A stretch of 64,000 nt of DNA. Source: Photobacterium iliopiscarium (GTDB lineage: Bacteria; Pseudomonadota; Gammaproteobacteria; Enterobacterales; Vibrionaceae). Under the pieces are notes generated by a model that ran no database searches, had not been told where the DNA came from, and saw nothing but the letters and a program-made list of their open reading frames with translations. Shown here in pieces: positions 1-8,966 of this stretch; position 1 is the first letter of the stretch, and every line of letters begins with the position of its first letter. A program made the translations under genes and the position numbers. The stretch spans positions 114,093-178,092 of the forward strand of contig NZ_PYOO01000006.1 in the NCBI RefSeq assembly GCF_003026395.1, given 5' to 3'.

Positions 1-1188
1 TATAACCGCCCAACCGTAGTTCAAGCGCAGGCTATCCCTCATGCCCTTGACGGTAAAGATGTCATGGCTTCTGCACCAACAGGGACCGGAAAAACAGCTG
101 CGTTTCTGCTTCCAATGATTCAGCACTTGCAGGATTTTCCACGCAAAAAGCCGGGGCCTGCACGTGTATTAATCTTAACGCCAACCCGTGAGTTAGCGAT
201 TCAAGTTGCTGATCACGCAAAAGCGCTTTCTAAGTACACTAACTTAAAAGTATTTACCATTACTGGTGGTATTTCTTACGATGAACATGCTGAGCTACTG
301 GGCAAAACGCAAGATATCGTCGTAGCAACACCTGGTCGTTTAATGGAATACATTGAGTCTGAGAAATTTGATTGCCGCGCAATTGAGTGCCTTATTCTTG
401 ATGAAGCTGACCGTATGTTGGATATGGGCTTTGGTAAGATCGTTGAGCGCATCAATCATGAATGTCGCTGGCGTCGTCAGAGCTTATTATTCTCAGCAAC
501 CCTAGAAGGCAAAGGCGTACGTGAATTCTCAGAAACAATTCTGAATGAACCACTTGAAGTGAATGCCGATCCATCTCGTCGCGAACGCAAAAAGATTCAA
601 CAGATGTACCTTCGTTGTGATGACATGAATCACAAACTTGCTCTACTTTCGAATATCATTACCGAGCAAGCTGAACGTACCATCATTTTTGTGAAAACAC
701 GTGAGCGCCTAGGTATCCTTCGCGGTCAATTAGACGCAATGGGCATCCCTTGTAACTGGATTCAAGGTGAAATGGCACAGGCTGCGCGTACTAACATGAT
801 CACCCGTTTCCGTGATGGTGTGGTAAACGTATTAATTGCTACCGACGTTGCAGCGCGTGGTATTGACTTACCCGATATTAGCCATGTGATTAACTTCGAC
901 ATGCCACGTACAGCTGAAGTGTATTTACACCGAATTGGTCGTACTGCTCGTGCTGGAAAAAAAGGCACCGCAATAGCGTTAGTTGAAGCGCATGACCAAG
1001 GCATGATGGAACGTATTAGCCGTTACATGCAAGAAGATGTGCCTGAGCGTTTTATTCATGGCCTACGTCCAAAAACAAAGAAATCAAATACAGCAAAGAA
1101 AAAGAAAAAAGTTGATAAGAAAGTAAAAGAAGCGAAAGCGAAAAAGAAAATCAAACAAGCGGCGAAAAAAAGCCAAGCTAAATCATAA
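1..1188 (+). CDS. srmB: ATP-dependent RNA helicase SrmB (5' end missing)
   Basis: DEAD-box RNA helicase; the E. coli homologue helps assemble the 50S ribosomal subunit. The reading frame is open from base 1, so the gene starts upstream of the window; the first in-window ATG (64) lies inside motif Ia/I sequence and is not the start. Visible motifs in order: Q-motif-like PTVVQAQAIP at bases 13-42, Walker A APTGTGKT just after base 70, PTRELA, the DEAD box at 400-411, SAT in LLFSATLEGK, and HRIGRTARAG near the C-terminal helicase lobe. The last 50 or so residues are very rich in Lys and Ala, a basic RNA-binding tail usual for SrmB. The gene ends at a strong terminator shared with yaaA. Another DEAD-box paralogue (RhlE type) is possible but motif context and tail favour SrmB. 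Confidence 0.9.
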   Translation, partial: YNRPTVVQAQAIPHALDGKDVMASAPTGTGKTAAFLLPMIQHLQDFPRKKPGPARVLILTPTRELAIQVADHAKALSKYTNLKVFTITGGISYDEHAELLGKTQDIVVATPGRLMEYIESEKFDCRAIECLILDEADRMLDMGFGKIVERINHECRWRRQSLLFSATLEGKGVREFSETILNEPLEVNADPSRRERKKIQQMYLRCDDMNHKLALLSNIITEQAERTIIFVKTRERLGILRGQLDAMGIPCNWIQGEMAQAARTNMITRFRDGVVNVLIATDVAARGIDLPDISHVINFDMPRTAEVYLHRIGRTARAGKKGTAIALVEAHDQGMMERISRYMQEDVPERFIHGLRPKTKKSNTAKKKKKVDKKVKEAKAKKKIKQAAKKSQAKS

Positions 1189-1212
1189 TTTTCGCATCTA
1201 AAAAGCACCTAT

Positions 1213-1250
1213 AAAAAAAAGGCCAACGTTTAATACGTTGGCCTTTTTTT
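1213..1250. terminator. Bidirectional rho-independent terminator, srmB/yaaA
   Basis: An 8-bp perfect stem GGCCAACG (1221-1228) / CGTTGGCC (1236-1243) with a 7-nt loop is flanked by an A-run on the left and seven T on the right. It can terminate srmB on the plus strand and yaaA on the minus strand. Confidence 0.9.
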
Positions 1251-1278
1251 AGTATTACAATAAACATTACGGTATTAA

Positions 1279-2052
1279 TTATTGCTGTTCTCGTTTAAAA
1301 ACCAACTCAGTCGATGTTGATTCACCAGCAACAAAATAATAGCCAGCACTATCAAACTGTTGTAATTGGGCGATAGACGTTAATTGATTATCTAAAATAT
1401 AACGGGCCATCATTCCACGGGCTCTTTTAGCGTAAAAACTGATCACTTTATAGGTGCCATTTTTACAGTCTTTAAAAACAGGGGTAATTAATTGCGCATT
1501 GAGTTTTTTAGGCTTAACCGCTTTAAAATATTCATTGGATGCCAAATTAACTACAATATCATCGCCTTGTTCAGCAACCGCAATGTTAAGTTTATCGGTA
1601 ACAATATCACCCCAAAATTGATATAAATTACTGCCACGAGGATTAGCTAAACGGGTGCCCATTTCTAAACGGTATGGCTGCATCAAATCCAGCGGCCGTA
1701 ACACACCATAAAGCCCCGATAACATTCTTAAATGCTGTTGTGTATAAGAAAACTGAGCTTCAGTCATGGTTTCAGCGGCTAAACCCGTATAGACATCACC
1801 TTTAAATGCTAAAATTGCTTGGCGAGCATTATCAACAGTGAACTGTGGCTGCCATTCAGCAAAACGAGCGGCATTTAATCCGGCGATTTTATCACTGACC
1901 TTCATTAAGCTCGCAATATCCATCGGTGTCAGCTCACGGCACACATCAATCAATTCAGCTGAATCAGAGATCAATTCAGGTAACGTATGGGTTGTTGTTG
2001 CTAATGGAGAACTATAATCCAGTGTTTTTGCTGGTGATACCACGATTAACAT
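1279..2052 (-). CDS. yaaA: Peroxide stress protein YaaA (DUF328)
   Basis: YaaA family; in E. coli it lowers free iron during hydrogen peroxide stress and so limits Fenton damage, and the fold has been described as DNA-binding. The 257-residue product starts [13 protein letters not shown], as in E. coli (258 aa), and keeps the family blocks [35 protein letters not shown] and the C-terminal [14 protein letters not shown]. The frame stays open 20 codons further upstream, but the ATG at 2052 is chosen because an AAAGG ribosome site sits just before it and because the homologues begin there. Convergent with srmB over a shared terminator; its upstream neighbour on the same strand is a symporter gene that ends about 110 bases away, so co-transcription is possible. 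Confidence 0.93.
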   Translation of the reverse strand: MLIVVSPAKTLDYSSPLATTTHTLPELISDSAELIDVCRELTPMDIASLMKVSDKIAGLNAARFAEWQPQFTVDNARQAILAFKGDVYTGLAAETMTEAQFSYTQQHLRMLSGLYGVLRPLDLMQPYRLEMGTRLANPRGSNLYQFWGDIVTDKLNIAVAEQGDDIVVNLASNEYFKAVKPKKLNAQLITPVFKDCKNGTYKVISFYAKRARGMMARYILDNQLTSIAQLQQFDSAGYYFVAGESTSTELVFKREQQ

Positions 2053-2160
2053 AAGGCTTTTTCCTTTAAAGTCTGACAGCTTTAGACTACCACCATCAAT
2101 TGCAAAAACCACGCATAACTGCCGTGGTTATTACTATTTCACTAATAGATATAATAACCG

Positions 2161-3612
2161 TTAATGCACACTAGGTTTAACTGCCAAGGGTGATGTTTGA
2201 TCCCAAACACCAGCATCTAACTGAGCATGTAATTCTGGATATTCATGACAATCAAATATCGGTATTTTACCTAATCCCAGTTGCTTATTATAATCCTGAG
2301 CCAACTTAACCACCGTTCCAGAAAGAAGTACGATTGCCGCTAAGTTAATCATTGCCATCATTGCCATTGATATATCAGCCATCGCCCACACGGTTGGTAA
2401 GTCAGCCATCGCGCCAAACATCACCATACACAACACGATAATTCGAAATATATTCACACTTAATTTATGATTATGCTTTAAAAAAATCAGATTGGTTTCA
2501 GCATAAGAATAGTTTGCAATAAGTGACGTGAATGAAAAAAAGAAAATGGCGATCGCAATAAAAATCCCACCCCAATCACCGACTTGAGAACTGATTGCTT
2601 TTTGGGTTAATTCAATCCCGGTGATACTACTATGTGGTTCATATTCACCAGACATTAAAATAATCGCAACTGTCGCAGAACAAATAACAATGGTATCTAT
2701 AAATACCCCTAACATTTGCACATAACCTTGTGACGCAGGATGAGGAGGATAAGGCGTTGCTGATGCCGCAGCATTGGGAGCCGATCCCATGCCAGCTTCA
2801 TTAGAAAATAATCCCCTTTTTAAACCATTAATCATTCCTTGAGCAATGGTATACCCCAAGGCACCAGAAGCCGCCTCTTCAAACCCAAACGCACTTCGAA
2901 AAATAAGCATTAAAATATGCGGTAACTGTTCAATATTATTGAGCATAATAAATAGAGCTAATGCCAGATAACATAATGCCATTGTTGGTACTAAAATTTC
3001 AGCCGTGCGGGCAATCGTGCGCATGCCACCAAAAATAATAAGGCCGGTTAATACCACTAAGCCAAAACCGATATAATGAGGTTGCCAACCAAAAGCGACA
3101 TACGTTGCTTGGCTAATCGAATTTGCTTGTACCGCATTAAAAACCAAACCAAAAGCAATGATCAGGCAGATAGAAAATATCACCCCCATCCACCGCATAC
3201 CTAAGCCTCGCTCCATATAATAGGCAGGCCCACCACGATAATTACCCTCATCATCACGGATTTTATACAATTGCGCTAATGCACTTTCCGCAAAAGCGGT
3301 CGCCATGCCTAACATAGCGATAAGCCACATCCAAAAAATAGCGCCAGGGCCACCAAGTGTTAATGCAACCGCTACTCCTGCCATATTACCGGAACCAACT
3401 CTCGCTGCCAGACTGGTACATAACGCTTGAAAAGATGAAATACCAGATGCATCGGATTTACGGCTATTTCTCATCACGGCAAACATATGTTTAAAGTAAC
3501 GAAACTGAATAAAGTTGAGGCGGTAAGTGAAATAAAGACCAATACCAATCAGCAAATATATTAATACCGATCCCCACAACAAATCGTTGATAAAATTAAT
3601 CTGACTGATCAC
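2161..3612 (-). CDS. Sodium:alanine/glycine symporter, AGCS family
   Basis: A 483-residue inner-membrane protein with about 11 hydrophobic segments. It imports a small neutral amino acid with sodium, by family knowledge; the substrate cannot be read from the sequence. Family signatures are clear: FQALCTSLAARVGSGNMAGVA near residue 63, the GPGAIFWMW block, ESALAQLYK followed by GGPAYYMERGLG, NEAGMGSAPNAAA in the central part, and a hydrophilic C-terminal tail. The ATG at 3612 is preceded by AAGGTG at normal spacing. It is transcribed away from a 500-base AT-rich intergenic stretch that also serves the divergent DUF3545 gene. Length is typical for the family. The substitution of R for T/V in LAARVGSGN is common variation and not a defect. 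Confidence 0.92.
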   Translation of the reverse strand: MISQINFINDLLWGSVLIYLLIGIGLYFTYRLNFIQFRYFKHMFAVMRNSRKSDASGISSFQALCTSLAARVGSGNMAGVAVALTLGGPGAIFWMWLIAMLGMATAFAESALAQLYKIRDDEGNYRGGPAYYMERGLGMRWMGVIFSICLIIAFGLVFNAVQANSISQATYVAFGWQPHYIGFGLVVLTGLIIFGGMRTIARTAEILVPTMALCYLALALFIMLNNIEQLPHILMLIFRSAFGFEEAASGALGYTIAQGMINGLKRGLFSNEAGMGSAPNAAASATPYPPHPASQGYVQMLGVFIDTIVICSATVAIILMSGEYEPHSSITGIELTQKAISSQVGDWGGIFIAIAIFFFSFTSLIANYSYAETNLIFLKHNHKLSVNIFRIIVLCMVMFGAMADLPTVWAMADISMAMMAMINLAAIVLLSGTVVKLAQDYNKQLGLGKIPIFDCHEYPELHAQLDAGVWDQTSPLAVKPSVH

Positions 3613-4109
3613 ATTTACACCTTAAAAATCGATAATTAATGATACAAAGCCCTTATTAATACCGAGATTAATACAACAAAAAATATTGCTAAACATGGCA
3701 ACAATACGTTACAGGTATTTATTTCAACCTTATAAACTTTAACGCATAATTTTAGCCATAAGGTACAAAACTGTTATTAAAATAATAATCATATAATTAT
3801 CATTATTTTTACAGTGAGTTACAAAACTTACAACTAAAAAAATTCACTGATTATTATCCTTTAAAAATTAATTAAATTTAGATAATTAACCTTTTTAACT
3901 AAATACTGATATCTAAAACGATAAAGACTCTATTTAACACTAATCCTGGTTTCTTTTTTAATCTCTCAATCAACAATTGTGATATTAAGCACACAAAAAA
4001 TTCATACTTTTATAACAAATGAGAAACTGTTCAATTTTATTATGAGTCGTTCTATGGTAATAAATACTCAAATCGCTTACATCAAGCGAAAAGTAGGGAT
4101 GGGTGCTTT
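3613..4109. promoter_or_regulatory. AT-rich divergent intergenic region with a candidate CRP site
   Basis: About 500 bases without a gene between the symporter (minus) and the DUF3545 gene (plus). The clearest element is TGTGATATTAAGCACA at 3978-3993, which matches 9 of 10 fixed positions of the CRP site TGTGA-N6-TCACA. A TATAAC hexamer follows at 4011-4016, so the site would sit close to -38 of a promoter reading toward the DUF3545 gene. No terminator or short ORF with a convincing ribosome site was seen. The CRP call is by eye only. Confidence 0.4.
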
Positions 4110-4292
4110 ATGGATAGCTTTGCATTTGATGAAATGATGACAATAGATACTATTTCTCGTCGCTCTCGAGCTAAACCAGAAAAACGAAAATGGCGTGAAA
4201 TTGAAGCATTGAAAGATCGTCAAAGACTACGTCGAGAGCTACAAGATATGGACATGTGCGGTAGTTTCAATAGCGATGATTTTGATTTTTAA
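4110..4292 (+). CDS. DUF3545 family small protein
   Basis: A 60-residue soluble protein with an acidic N-terminus, a strongly basic middle (RRSRAKPEKRKWREIEALKD) and an acidic C-terminus ending DDFDF. The RKWREIEALKDRQRLRREL segment is the hallmark of DUF3545, a family of short Vibrionaceae/Shewanella proteins of unknown function; the name is from memory. The central segment is predicted helical and could bind nucleic acid or a protein partner, which is inference from charge alone. It is a single-gene unit: its own AT-rich upstream region with a possible CRP site, and its own terminator 10 bases after the stop. The ribosome site (GGGATGGG) is unusual in lacking a standard AGGAG. Confidence 0.8.
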   Translation: MDSFAFDEMMTIDTISRRSRAKPEKRKWREIEALKDRQRLRRELQDMDMCGSFNSDDFDF

Positions 4293-4302
4293 ACATACTT
4301 TT

Positions 4303-4332
4303 AAAATGGCCAGCATTGATACTGGCCATTTT
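4303..4332. terminator. Bidirectional terminator between the DUF3545 gene and ung
   Basis: Stem AAATGGCCAG / CTGGCCATTT around an 8-base loop, with a short T-run on the plus side and TTTT on the minus side. It lies between the convergent stops at 4292 and 4363. Confidence 0.8.
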
Positions 4333-4362
4333 ATTCCTAAGAAGGATGCTTACTACTCTTAA

Positions 4363-5025
4363 TTATAATTGCCAGTCGATAGGTGCTCTATTCATCGAGA
4401 TCAATAATGCATTGGTCTCTGAAAAGTGCTTACAACCAAAAAAACCACGATAAGCAGACAATGGAGATGGATGAGCAGACGTTAGTACATGATGTCGTTC
4501 AAGGTCAATTTTCTTACCTTTTTTCTGAGCATGTGCGCCCCACAATAAAAAAATCACCCCTTGTGTATGCTGTTCAAGATACTCAATCGCATTATCTGTA
4601 AATATCTCCCAGCCTATTTTTGCATGAGAATGTGCATGTCCTTGTTCAACCGTTAATACCGTATTTAACAATAAGACGCCTTGCTGTGCCCACGGTTGTA
4701 AATAGCCATGGTCAGGAATAGTAAAATCTTTGATATCACTCGCTAATTCCTTATACATATTAGCTAATGATGGTGGCGTTTTAATACCCGGTAAGACCGA
4801 AAAACTAAGTCCATGAGCTTGATGTGGTCCGTGATAAGGATCTTGACCTAAAATCACCACTTTAGTCTCCATTAATGGCGTACTAAAAAATGCATTAAGT
4901 ACGTCACGTTGAGGAGGAAAAACAATTTTACCTTCTGCACGAGCGGTTGCCACAGCTTGCTCAATTGCTTTAAAGTACGGTAATTGTTGTTGCTGCTCTA
5001 TAAATACTTGCCAACTTGCTGTCAT
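4363..5025 (-). CDS. ung: Uracil-DNA glycosylase, family 1
   Basis: Removes uracil from DNA, from misincorporated dUMP or deaminated cytosine, the first step of base excision repair. The 220-residue protein has the catalytic GQDPYHG motif with Asp62, the [11 protein letters not shown] block, and the [14 protein letters not shown] motif with catalytic His185. Length and residues are those of the E. coli enzyme. The ATG at 5025 lies 3 bases after the stop of nfo, so the two genes are translationally coupled or at least co-transcribed; nfo product (AP endonuclease) acts on the abasic site that Ung leaves. No irregularity seen. Confidence 0.97.
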   Translation of the reverse strand: MTASWQVFIEQQQQLPYFKAIEQAVATARAEGKIVFPPQRDVLNAFFSTPLMETKVVILGQDPYHGPHQAHGLSFSVLPGIKTPPSLANMYKELASDIKDFTIPDHGYLQPWAQQGVLLLNTVLTVEQGHAHSHAKIGWEIFTDNAIEYLEQHTQGVIFLLWGAHAQKKGKKIDLERHHVLTSAHPSPLSAYRGFFGCKHFSETNALLISMNRAPIDWQL

Positions 5026-5028
5026 TAC

Positions 5029-5877
5029 TTAATTCTCTATTTCAAAACCACGTAAAGTAGCAATTTCATGCTGCCAAATATCGGGGTTAATCGTTTCTAA
5101 TATCAACGGAATATTATTAAATCGACGATCTTGCATTAAGAATCGAAAACAATCCCAACCTATATTTCCTTCACCCAAACTATGATGGCGATCTAAATGG
5201 CTACCTAAGTCACCTTTGGAATCATTTAAATGCATCCCTCGCAAGTATTGCATTCCAACTACTTGATCAAATTCAGAAAAAGTAGCCTCTGTTGCGGCCA
5301 TTGTTCGTAAGTCATACCCTGCGGCAAAAGTATGACAAGTGTCGATACAAACACCAATACGTGATTTATCATCAACTTGTGAAATAATTTCAGCTAAATG
5401 CTCAAAACGCCAACCTAAATTAGATCCCTGACCCGCTGTGTTTTCAATAACCGCCACCACATCATCAACTTGTTGATGGGCTAAATTAATGGATTCAGCA
5501 ATCAAGGTTAAACACGCAGTTTCTGATATTTTCTTTAAATGACTACCTGGATGAAAATTTAATAAATGCAATCCTAGTTGCTGACAACGTTGCATTTCAT
5601 CGACAAAAGCTAGGCGTGATTTTTGTAATTTTTCCGCCTCTGGCGCACCTAAATTAATCAGGTAAGAGTCATGCGGTAAAATAGATTTAGCATCAAAGCC
5701 CAACTGCTGACAGCGCGTTTTAAATGCCAAAATAGTATCAACCTCTAATGGCTTCGCCTGCCACTGGCGTTGATTCTTAGTAAACAATGCGAATGCATTT
5801 GCACCAATAGCCTTAGCATTTGAAGGGGCATTGAACACACCACCAGCTGCCGACACATGTGCACCAATTAGTTTCAT
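5029..5877 (-). CDS. nfo: Endonuclease IV (AP endonuclease family 2)
   Basis: Cuts DNA 5' to abasic sites and some oxidised lesions. The 282-residue TIM-barrel protein shows the expected metal-site motifs: [10 protein letters not shown] at the N-terminus, [13 protein letters not shown] mid-protein, [36 protein letters not shown] block split over residues in the last third, and LILETI near the end. First gene of a two-gene unit with ung. The start ATG (5877) is preceded by a weak AGGAC-like site (GGACGTTATT on the minus strand). Its promoter must lie in the 360-base region shared with grcA. Confidence 0.96.
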   Translation of the reverse strand: MKLIGAHVSAAGGVFNAPSNAKAIGANAFALFTKNQRQWQAKPLEVDTILAFKTRCQQLGFDAKSILPHDSYLINLGAPEAEKLQKSRLAFVDEMQRCQQLGLHLLNFHPGSHLKKISETACLTLIAESINLAHQQVDDVVAVIENTAGQGSNLGWRFEHLAEIISQVDDKSRIGVCIDTCHTFAAGYDLRTMAATEATFSEFDQVVGMQYLRGMHLNDSKGDLGSHLDRHHSLGEGNIGWDCFRFLMQDRRFNNIPLILETINPDIWQHEIATLRGFEIEN

Positions 5878-6087
5878 AATAACGTCCTAAAATAACCGCC
5901 AACCAACATATTAACAACACCAATAATACTGGCGATATTTAACATATAAACTCACAAAAAGTGACACTTTATTCACCAATAACATATAAACACATACTAT
6001 AATGTTGTTATTTTACAACAAAATAACATTCAACTTATTTTTTAAATTTGATATTTTTAGTTGATTCCCCAGTAAAATGCAGTTAGA

Positions 6088-6101
6088 TTGACCTAGCTCA
6101 A
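6088..6101. promoter_or_regulatory. Upstream FNR-type box of grcA
   Basis: TTGACCTAGCTCAA keeps TTGA-N6-TCAA of the FNR/CRP half-site pair. Its centre is 53 bases upstream of the second, perfect box, the same phase as the two FNR sites of the E. coli homologue yfiD (about -93 and -40, from memory). In E. coli the distal site tunes expression downward at full FNR activity. Confidence 0.65.
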
Positions 6102-6140
6102 TAAAACAGCCTTATTATATTTAAGGTTTTTCGTTGTAAC

Positions 6141-6154
6141 TTGATCTACATCAA
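6141..6154. promoter_or_regulatory. Perfect FNR box of the grcA promoter
   Basis: TTGATCTACATCAA is an exact match to TTGAT-N4-ATCAA. With the TATAAT at 6179-6184 and a start near 6190 it is centred close to -42, the position for class II activation under low oxygen. CRP could also bind weakly, but the TTGAT half-sites favour FNR. Confidence 0.85.
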
Positions 6155-6239
6155 TACACAAAAGTGCATTGAAGGTTATATAATATGTAGCTCACTACAA
6201 AAACGAATAAATTAACAACAATTTTCTTGGAGAAAAGTT

Positions 6240-6617
6240 ATGATTACTGGTATTCAAATTACTAAAGCAGCAAACGATGATCTACTAAACTCAATCTGGA
6301 TCCTAGATAGCGAGTCTAATGAAGCGCGTTGTGTTTGTGCACCTGGCAGCTACGATGCTGACCAAATTATCGCACAAGCAGATCTTGGTGACATTGAGTA
6401 CCGTGAACTAGCTATCGAAGCACCAACTAAGATCGAAGGTGGTCAACACTTAAACGTTAACGTTCTTAAGCGTGAAACACTACAAGATGCTGCTGCACAC
6501 CCAGAAAAATACCCACAGCTAACAATCCGTGTATCGGGTTACGCTGTACGTTTCAACTCGCTAACAACAGAACAACAGCAAGACGTTATCGCTCGTACTT
6601 TCACTAGCAGCCTATAA
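6240..6617 (+). CDS. grcA: Autonomous glycyl radical cofactor GrcA (YfiD)
   Basis: A 125-residue spare domain that replaces the oxygen-damaged C-terminus of pyruvate formate-lyase and so restores its activity; the radical is installed by PFL-activating enzyme. The C-terminal block RVSGYAVRF carries the glycyl radical residue Gly100, as in PflB. The N-terminal 60 residues match E. coli YfiD ([17 protein letters not shown] type). The ATG is set by a GGAG site 7 bases upstream. It is a single-gene unit between two FNR boxes and a terminator, next to ung as in E. coli. Expression should rise when oxygen is low. Confidence 0.97.
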   Translation: MITGIQITKAANDDLLNSIWILDSESNEARCVCAPGSYDADQIIAQADLGDIEYRELAIEAPTKIEGGQHLNVNVLKRETLQDAAAHPEKYPQLTIRVSGYAVRFNSLTTEQQQDVIARTFTSSL

Positions 6618-6662
6618 TTTTCAGCCTAGTGTAAGTGTCTTGATTTGAGCAAGATGCTGTAA

Positions 6663-6690
6663 TAAAAAAGGAGCCTATGGCTCCTTTTTT
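6663..6690. terminator. Bidirectional terminator, grcA/thrC
   Basis: GGAGCC (6670-6675) / GGCTCC (6679-6684) with a TAT loop, six A before and six T after. It ends grcA on the plus strand and the thr operon on the minus strand. Confidence 0.92.
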
Positions 6691-6713
6691 GTCGCTTTTT
6701 TATTTAAATATAT

Positions 6714-8006
6714 TTATACACTAGGTTGAGCTGAATATAAAATTGCCTTAATTGCAGTAAAATCATTAGCAGCATCTAAAGATAATAGCGGCAATGCATT
6801 ATGTTTAGCGAGTGGCGCAGGCAATGGCAGATCAGTACCAAGAATGTCATCAACCACGTCTTTAAACTTTGCCGGATGCGCGGTACACAAGAACAGACCC
6901 GTTTCACCTTCTGTTAATTGTTGCTCTAAAACATGATAAGCAATCGCACCATGTGGCTCACACAAATAACCATCGGCATACATTTGCTTTAATGTCACCG
7001 CCGTTTGTTGGTCATCAACCATGCCATAGCCTAGCTCGTCTAATCCCCACCCTTTAAGCTGACATAACTCTTCAATACGGGGCCAGTTATTGGGCTGACT
7101 AACGTCCATCGCATTTGAAATCGTGGCAACGGTCGCCTTTGGTGTCCACTCTCCGGTTTGTAAATAACGCGGAACCGTATCATTAACATTCGTCGCCGCA
7201 ATAAAGCGTTTAACCGGTAAACCTAATGATTTAGCTAATAGACCCGCAGTTAAATTACCAAAATTACCACTAGGTACGGAAATAACGAGTTGTTCACGCT
7301 CTGCTTTTGATAATTGTGAGACCGCCTCAAAGTAATAACAAATTTGTGCCATTAGACGACTAATATTAATTGAGTTTGCGGAATTTAAACCAATATCAGC
7401 CCGTAACGCTGCATCATCAAAAGCTTGTTTTACCAATGCCTGACAATCATCAAAAGTACCATTCACCGCCACAGTGGTAATGTTATGACCTAATGTACAA
7501 AATAGCTTTTCTTGCAGTGGGCTGATTTTACCTTTGGGGTACAAAATCACCACTTGAATATTATCCATACCATAAAAAGCATGAGCAACCGCAGCGCCTG
7601 TATCACCAGAGGTTGCCGTTAGAATGGTAATGTTACCGTCACTATCGGTTACCGCCGCTAAAGATTGCGCCATAAAACGGCCACCAAAGTCTTTAAAAGC
7701 TAATGTCGGACCATGAAACAGTTCCAATGCATACACACCAGATTTAACCTGTTTAATTGGCGCAGGAAACTGAAACGCACTATCAACCATTTGAGTCACA
7801 GTTTCGCAGCTTAGCTCTTCGCCAATCAATGCCGATAAAATCTTGCTGCTGCGGCTCACAAAATCCATCGCGAGCAACGCATCAATGTCACCCAGTTGTG
7901 GTAATTGTGCTGGAAAAAATAACCCTTGTTGACGACCTAAACCTTGGCGCACTGCCTGACCAAATGACACTTGCTGTTGGTGTTGTTTCAAATTATATAA
8001 CTTCAT
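6714..8006 (-). CDS. thrC: Threonine synthase
   Basis: PLP enzyme that converts O-phosphohomoserine to threonine, the last step of the pathway. The 430-residue protein has the substrate/PLP motif HGPTLAFKDFGGRFM with the PLP lysine at 105, the TATSGDTGAA loop, and SVPSGNFGNLTAG. Length equals the E. coli enzyme. It is the last gene of thrABC, 2 bases after the thrB stop, so translation is coupled. It ends at the shared terminator with grcA. Regulated with the operon through the thrL attenuator. Confidence 0.97.
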   Translation of the reverse strand: MKLYNLKQHQQQVSFGQAVRQGLGRQQGLFFPAQLPQLGDIDALLAMDFVSRSSKILSALIGEELSCETVTQMVDSAFQFPAPIKQVKSGVYALELFHGPTLAFKDFGGRFMAQSLAAVTDSDGNITILTATSGDTGAAVAHAFYGMDNIQVVILYPKGKISPLQEKLFCTLGHNITTVAVNGTFDDCQALVKQAFDDAALRADIGLNSANSINISRLMAQICYYFEAVSQLSKAEREQLVISVPSGNFGNLTAGLLAKSLGLPVKRFIAATNVNDTVPRYLQTGEWTPKATVATISNAMDVSQPNNWPRIEELCQLKGWGLDELGYGMVDDQQTAVTLKQMYADGYLCEPHGAIAYHVLEQQLTEGETGLFLCTAHPAKFKDVVDDILGTDLPLPAPLAKHNALPLLSLDAANDFTAIKAILYSAQPSV

Positions 8007-8008
8007 CG

Positions 8009-8965
8009 CTATAATGTACTCCCTGTGACTTTTGCACCTTGTTTATCTAGCTGACAAACATGCACAAATCCTTGATCATTTTGAATATAATTATCGGCCA
8101 ACCATTTAGCTAACCGCTGTGCGACCTCAAGATTAGTACAAACACTAAACATCGTTGGTCCAGAACCTGAGATACCACTCGCAATCGCACCCGCTTCTAG
8201 CGCATATTTTCGAGCTTGATTAAAACGTGGTAATAACTTTTCACGATAAGGCTCAGCCACAACATCATGGATCATTTTGGCGGCTAACAAGGGTTGTTGT
8301 GAGTGGCAAGCATGGATAAACCCCCCCAGATAACGTCCATGTGCAATCACATCTTGGCGACGATATTGAGCAGGTAAAATTGCCCGCGCTTCTGCGGTCG
8401 GCACTTTAATCCCCGGATATGCCATCACCCAATACCAATCATCAAAACAAGGGATCTCTTGGCTGATAATATCCATTTCTTGGACCATAAATTGCAACCC
8501 ACCGAGAAAGCAAGGCGCAACATTATCGTAATGGACACTGCCAGAAACTTCACCTTCCATCTCCCCCATTAAGGTCAGCAATTCATTACTGGTTAATGGT
8601 TGTTGATGATATTGATTTAAAGCATCAAGCGCCGCCACAATGGAACATGCACTTGAACCTAAGCCAGAACCAATCGGCATGTTCTTTTCTAATGTGACAG
8701 CCACTGGCAATAACGTAATACCTTTATAATCCAATTCACGAGCAAACACTTGCCAACAGCGATACACAATATTGTCTTGTGCTTGTGGCGGTAACTTATC
8801 CACAAAAGCGCCGATACATCGCAAACTAAATGCCGACGTTCCCGCTGCAACTTCAACCCGATCCCCTAATAACGAACCATCAATAGGAGAAACTGCAGCA
8901 CCTAACACATCAAAACCAACACTGACATTACCAATAGATGCTGGCGCATAAACAACAACACTCAT
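8009..8965 (-). CDS. thrB: Homoserine kinase
   Basis: GHMP-family kinase that phosphorylates homoserine with ATP. The 318-residue product shows the ATP loop [13 protein letters not shown] (residues 96-108), the N-terminal [15 protein letters not shown], and the C-terminal [11 protein letters not shown] motif. The start ATG is one base after the thrA stop codon; thrC follows after 2 bases. Such packing is the norm for this operon and points to translational coupling. Confidence 0.97.
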   Translation of the reverse strand: MSVVVYAPASIGNVSVGFDVLGAAVSPIDGSLLGDRVEVAAGTSAFSLRCIGAFVDKLPPQAQDNIVYRCWQVFARELDYKGITLLPVAVTLEKNMPIGSGLGSSACSIVAALDALNQYHQQPLTSNELLTLMGEMEGEVSGSVHYDNVAPCFLGGLQFMVQEMDIISQEIPCFDDWYWVMAYPGIKVPTAEARAILPAQYRRQDVIAHGRYLGGFIHACHSQQPLLAAKMIHDVVAEPYREKLLPRFNQARKYALEAGAIASGISGSGPTMFSVCTNLEVAQRLAKWLADNYIQNDQGFVHVCQLDKQGAKVTGSTL

Positions 8966-8966
8966 G

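Larger units (their letters stand above)
5878..6239. promoter_or_regulatory. Divergent nfo/grcA regulatory region
   Basis: A 362-base AT-rich region. The half nearer grcA holds two FNR-type boxes, annotated separately, and a TATAAT hexamer at 6179-6184; the grcA ribosome site GGAG is at 6229-6232. In the half nearer nfo I see no clear promoter or operator. Confidence 0.7.

Noticed and set aside
3781..3805. A Fur-like stretch in the symporter upstream region
   Set aside because: Best alignment gives only about 13 of 19 matches in very AT-rich DNA; one half-site is absent.
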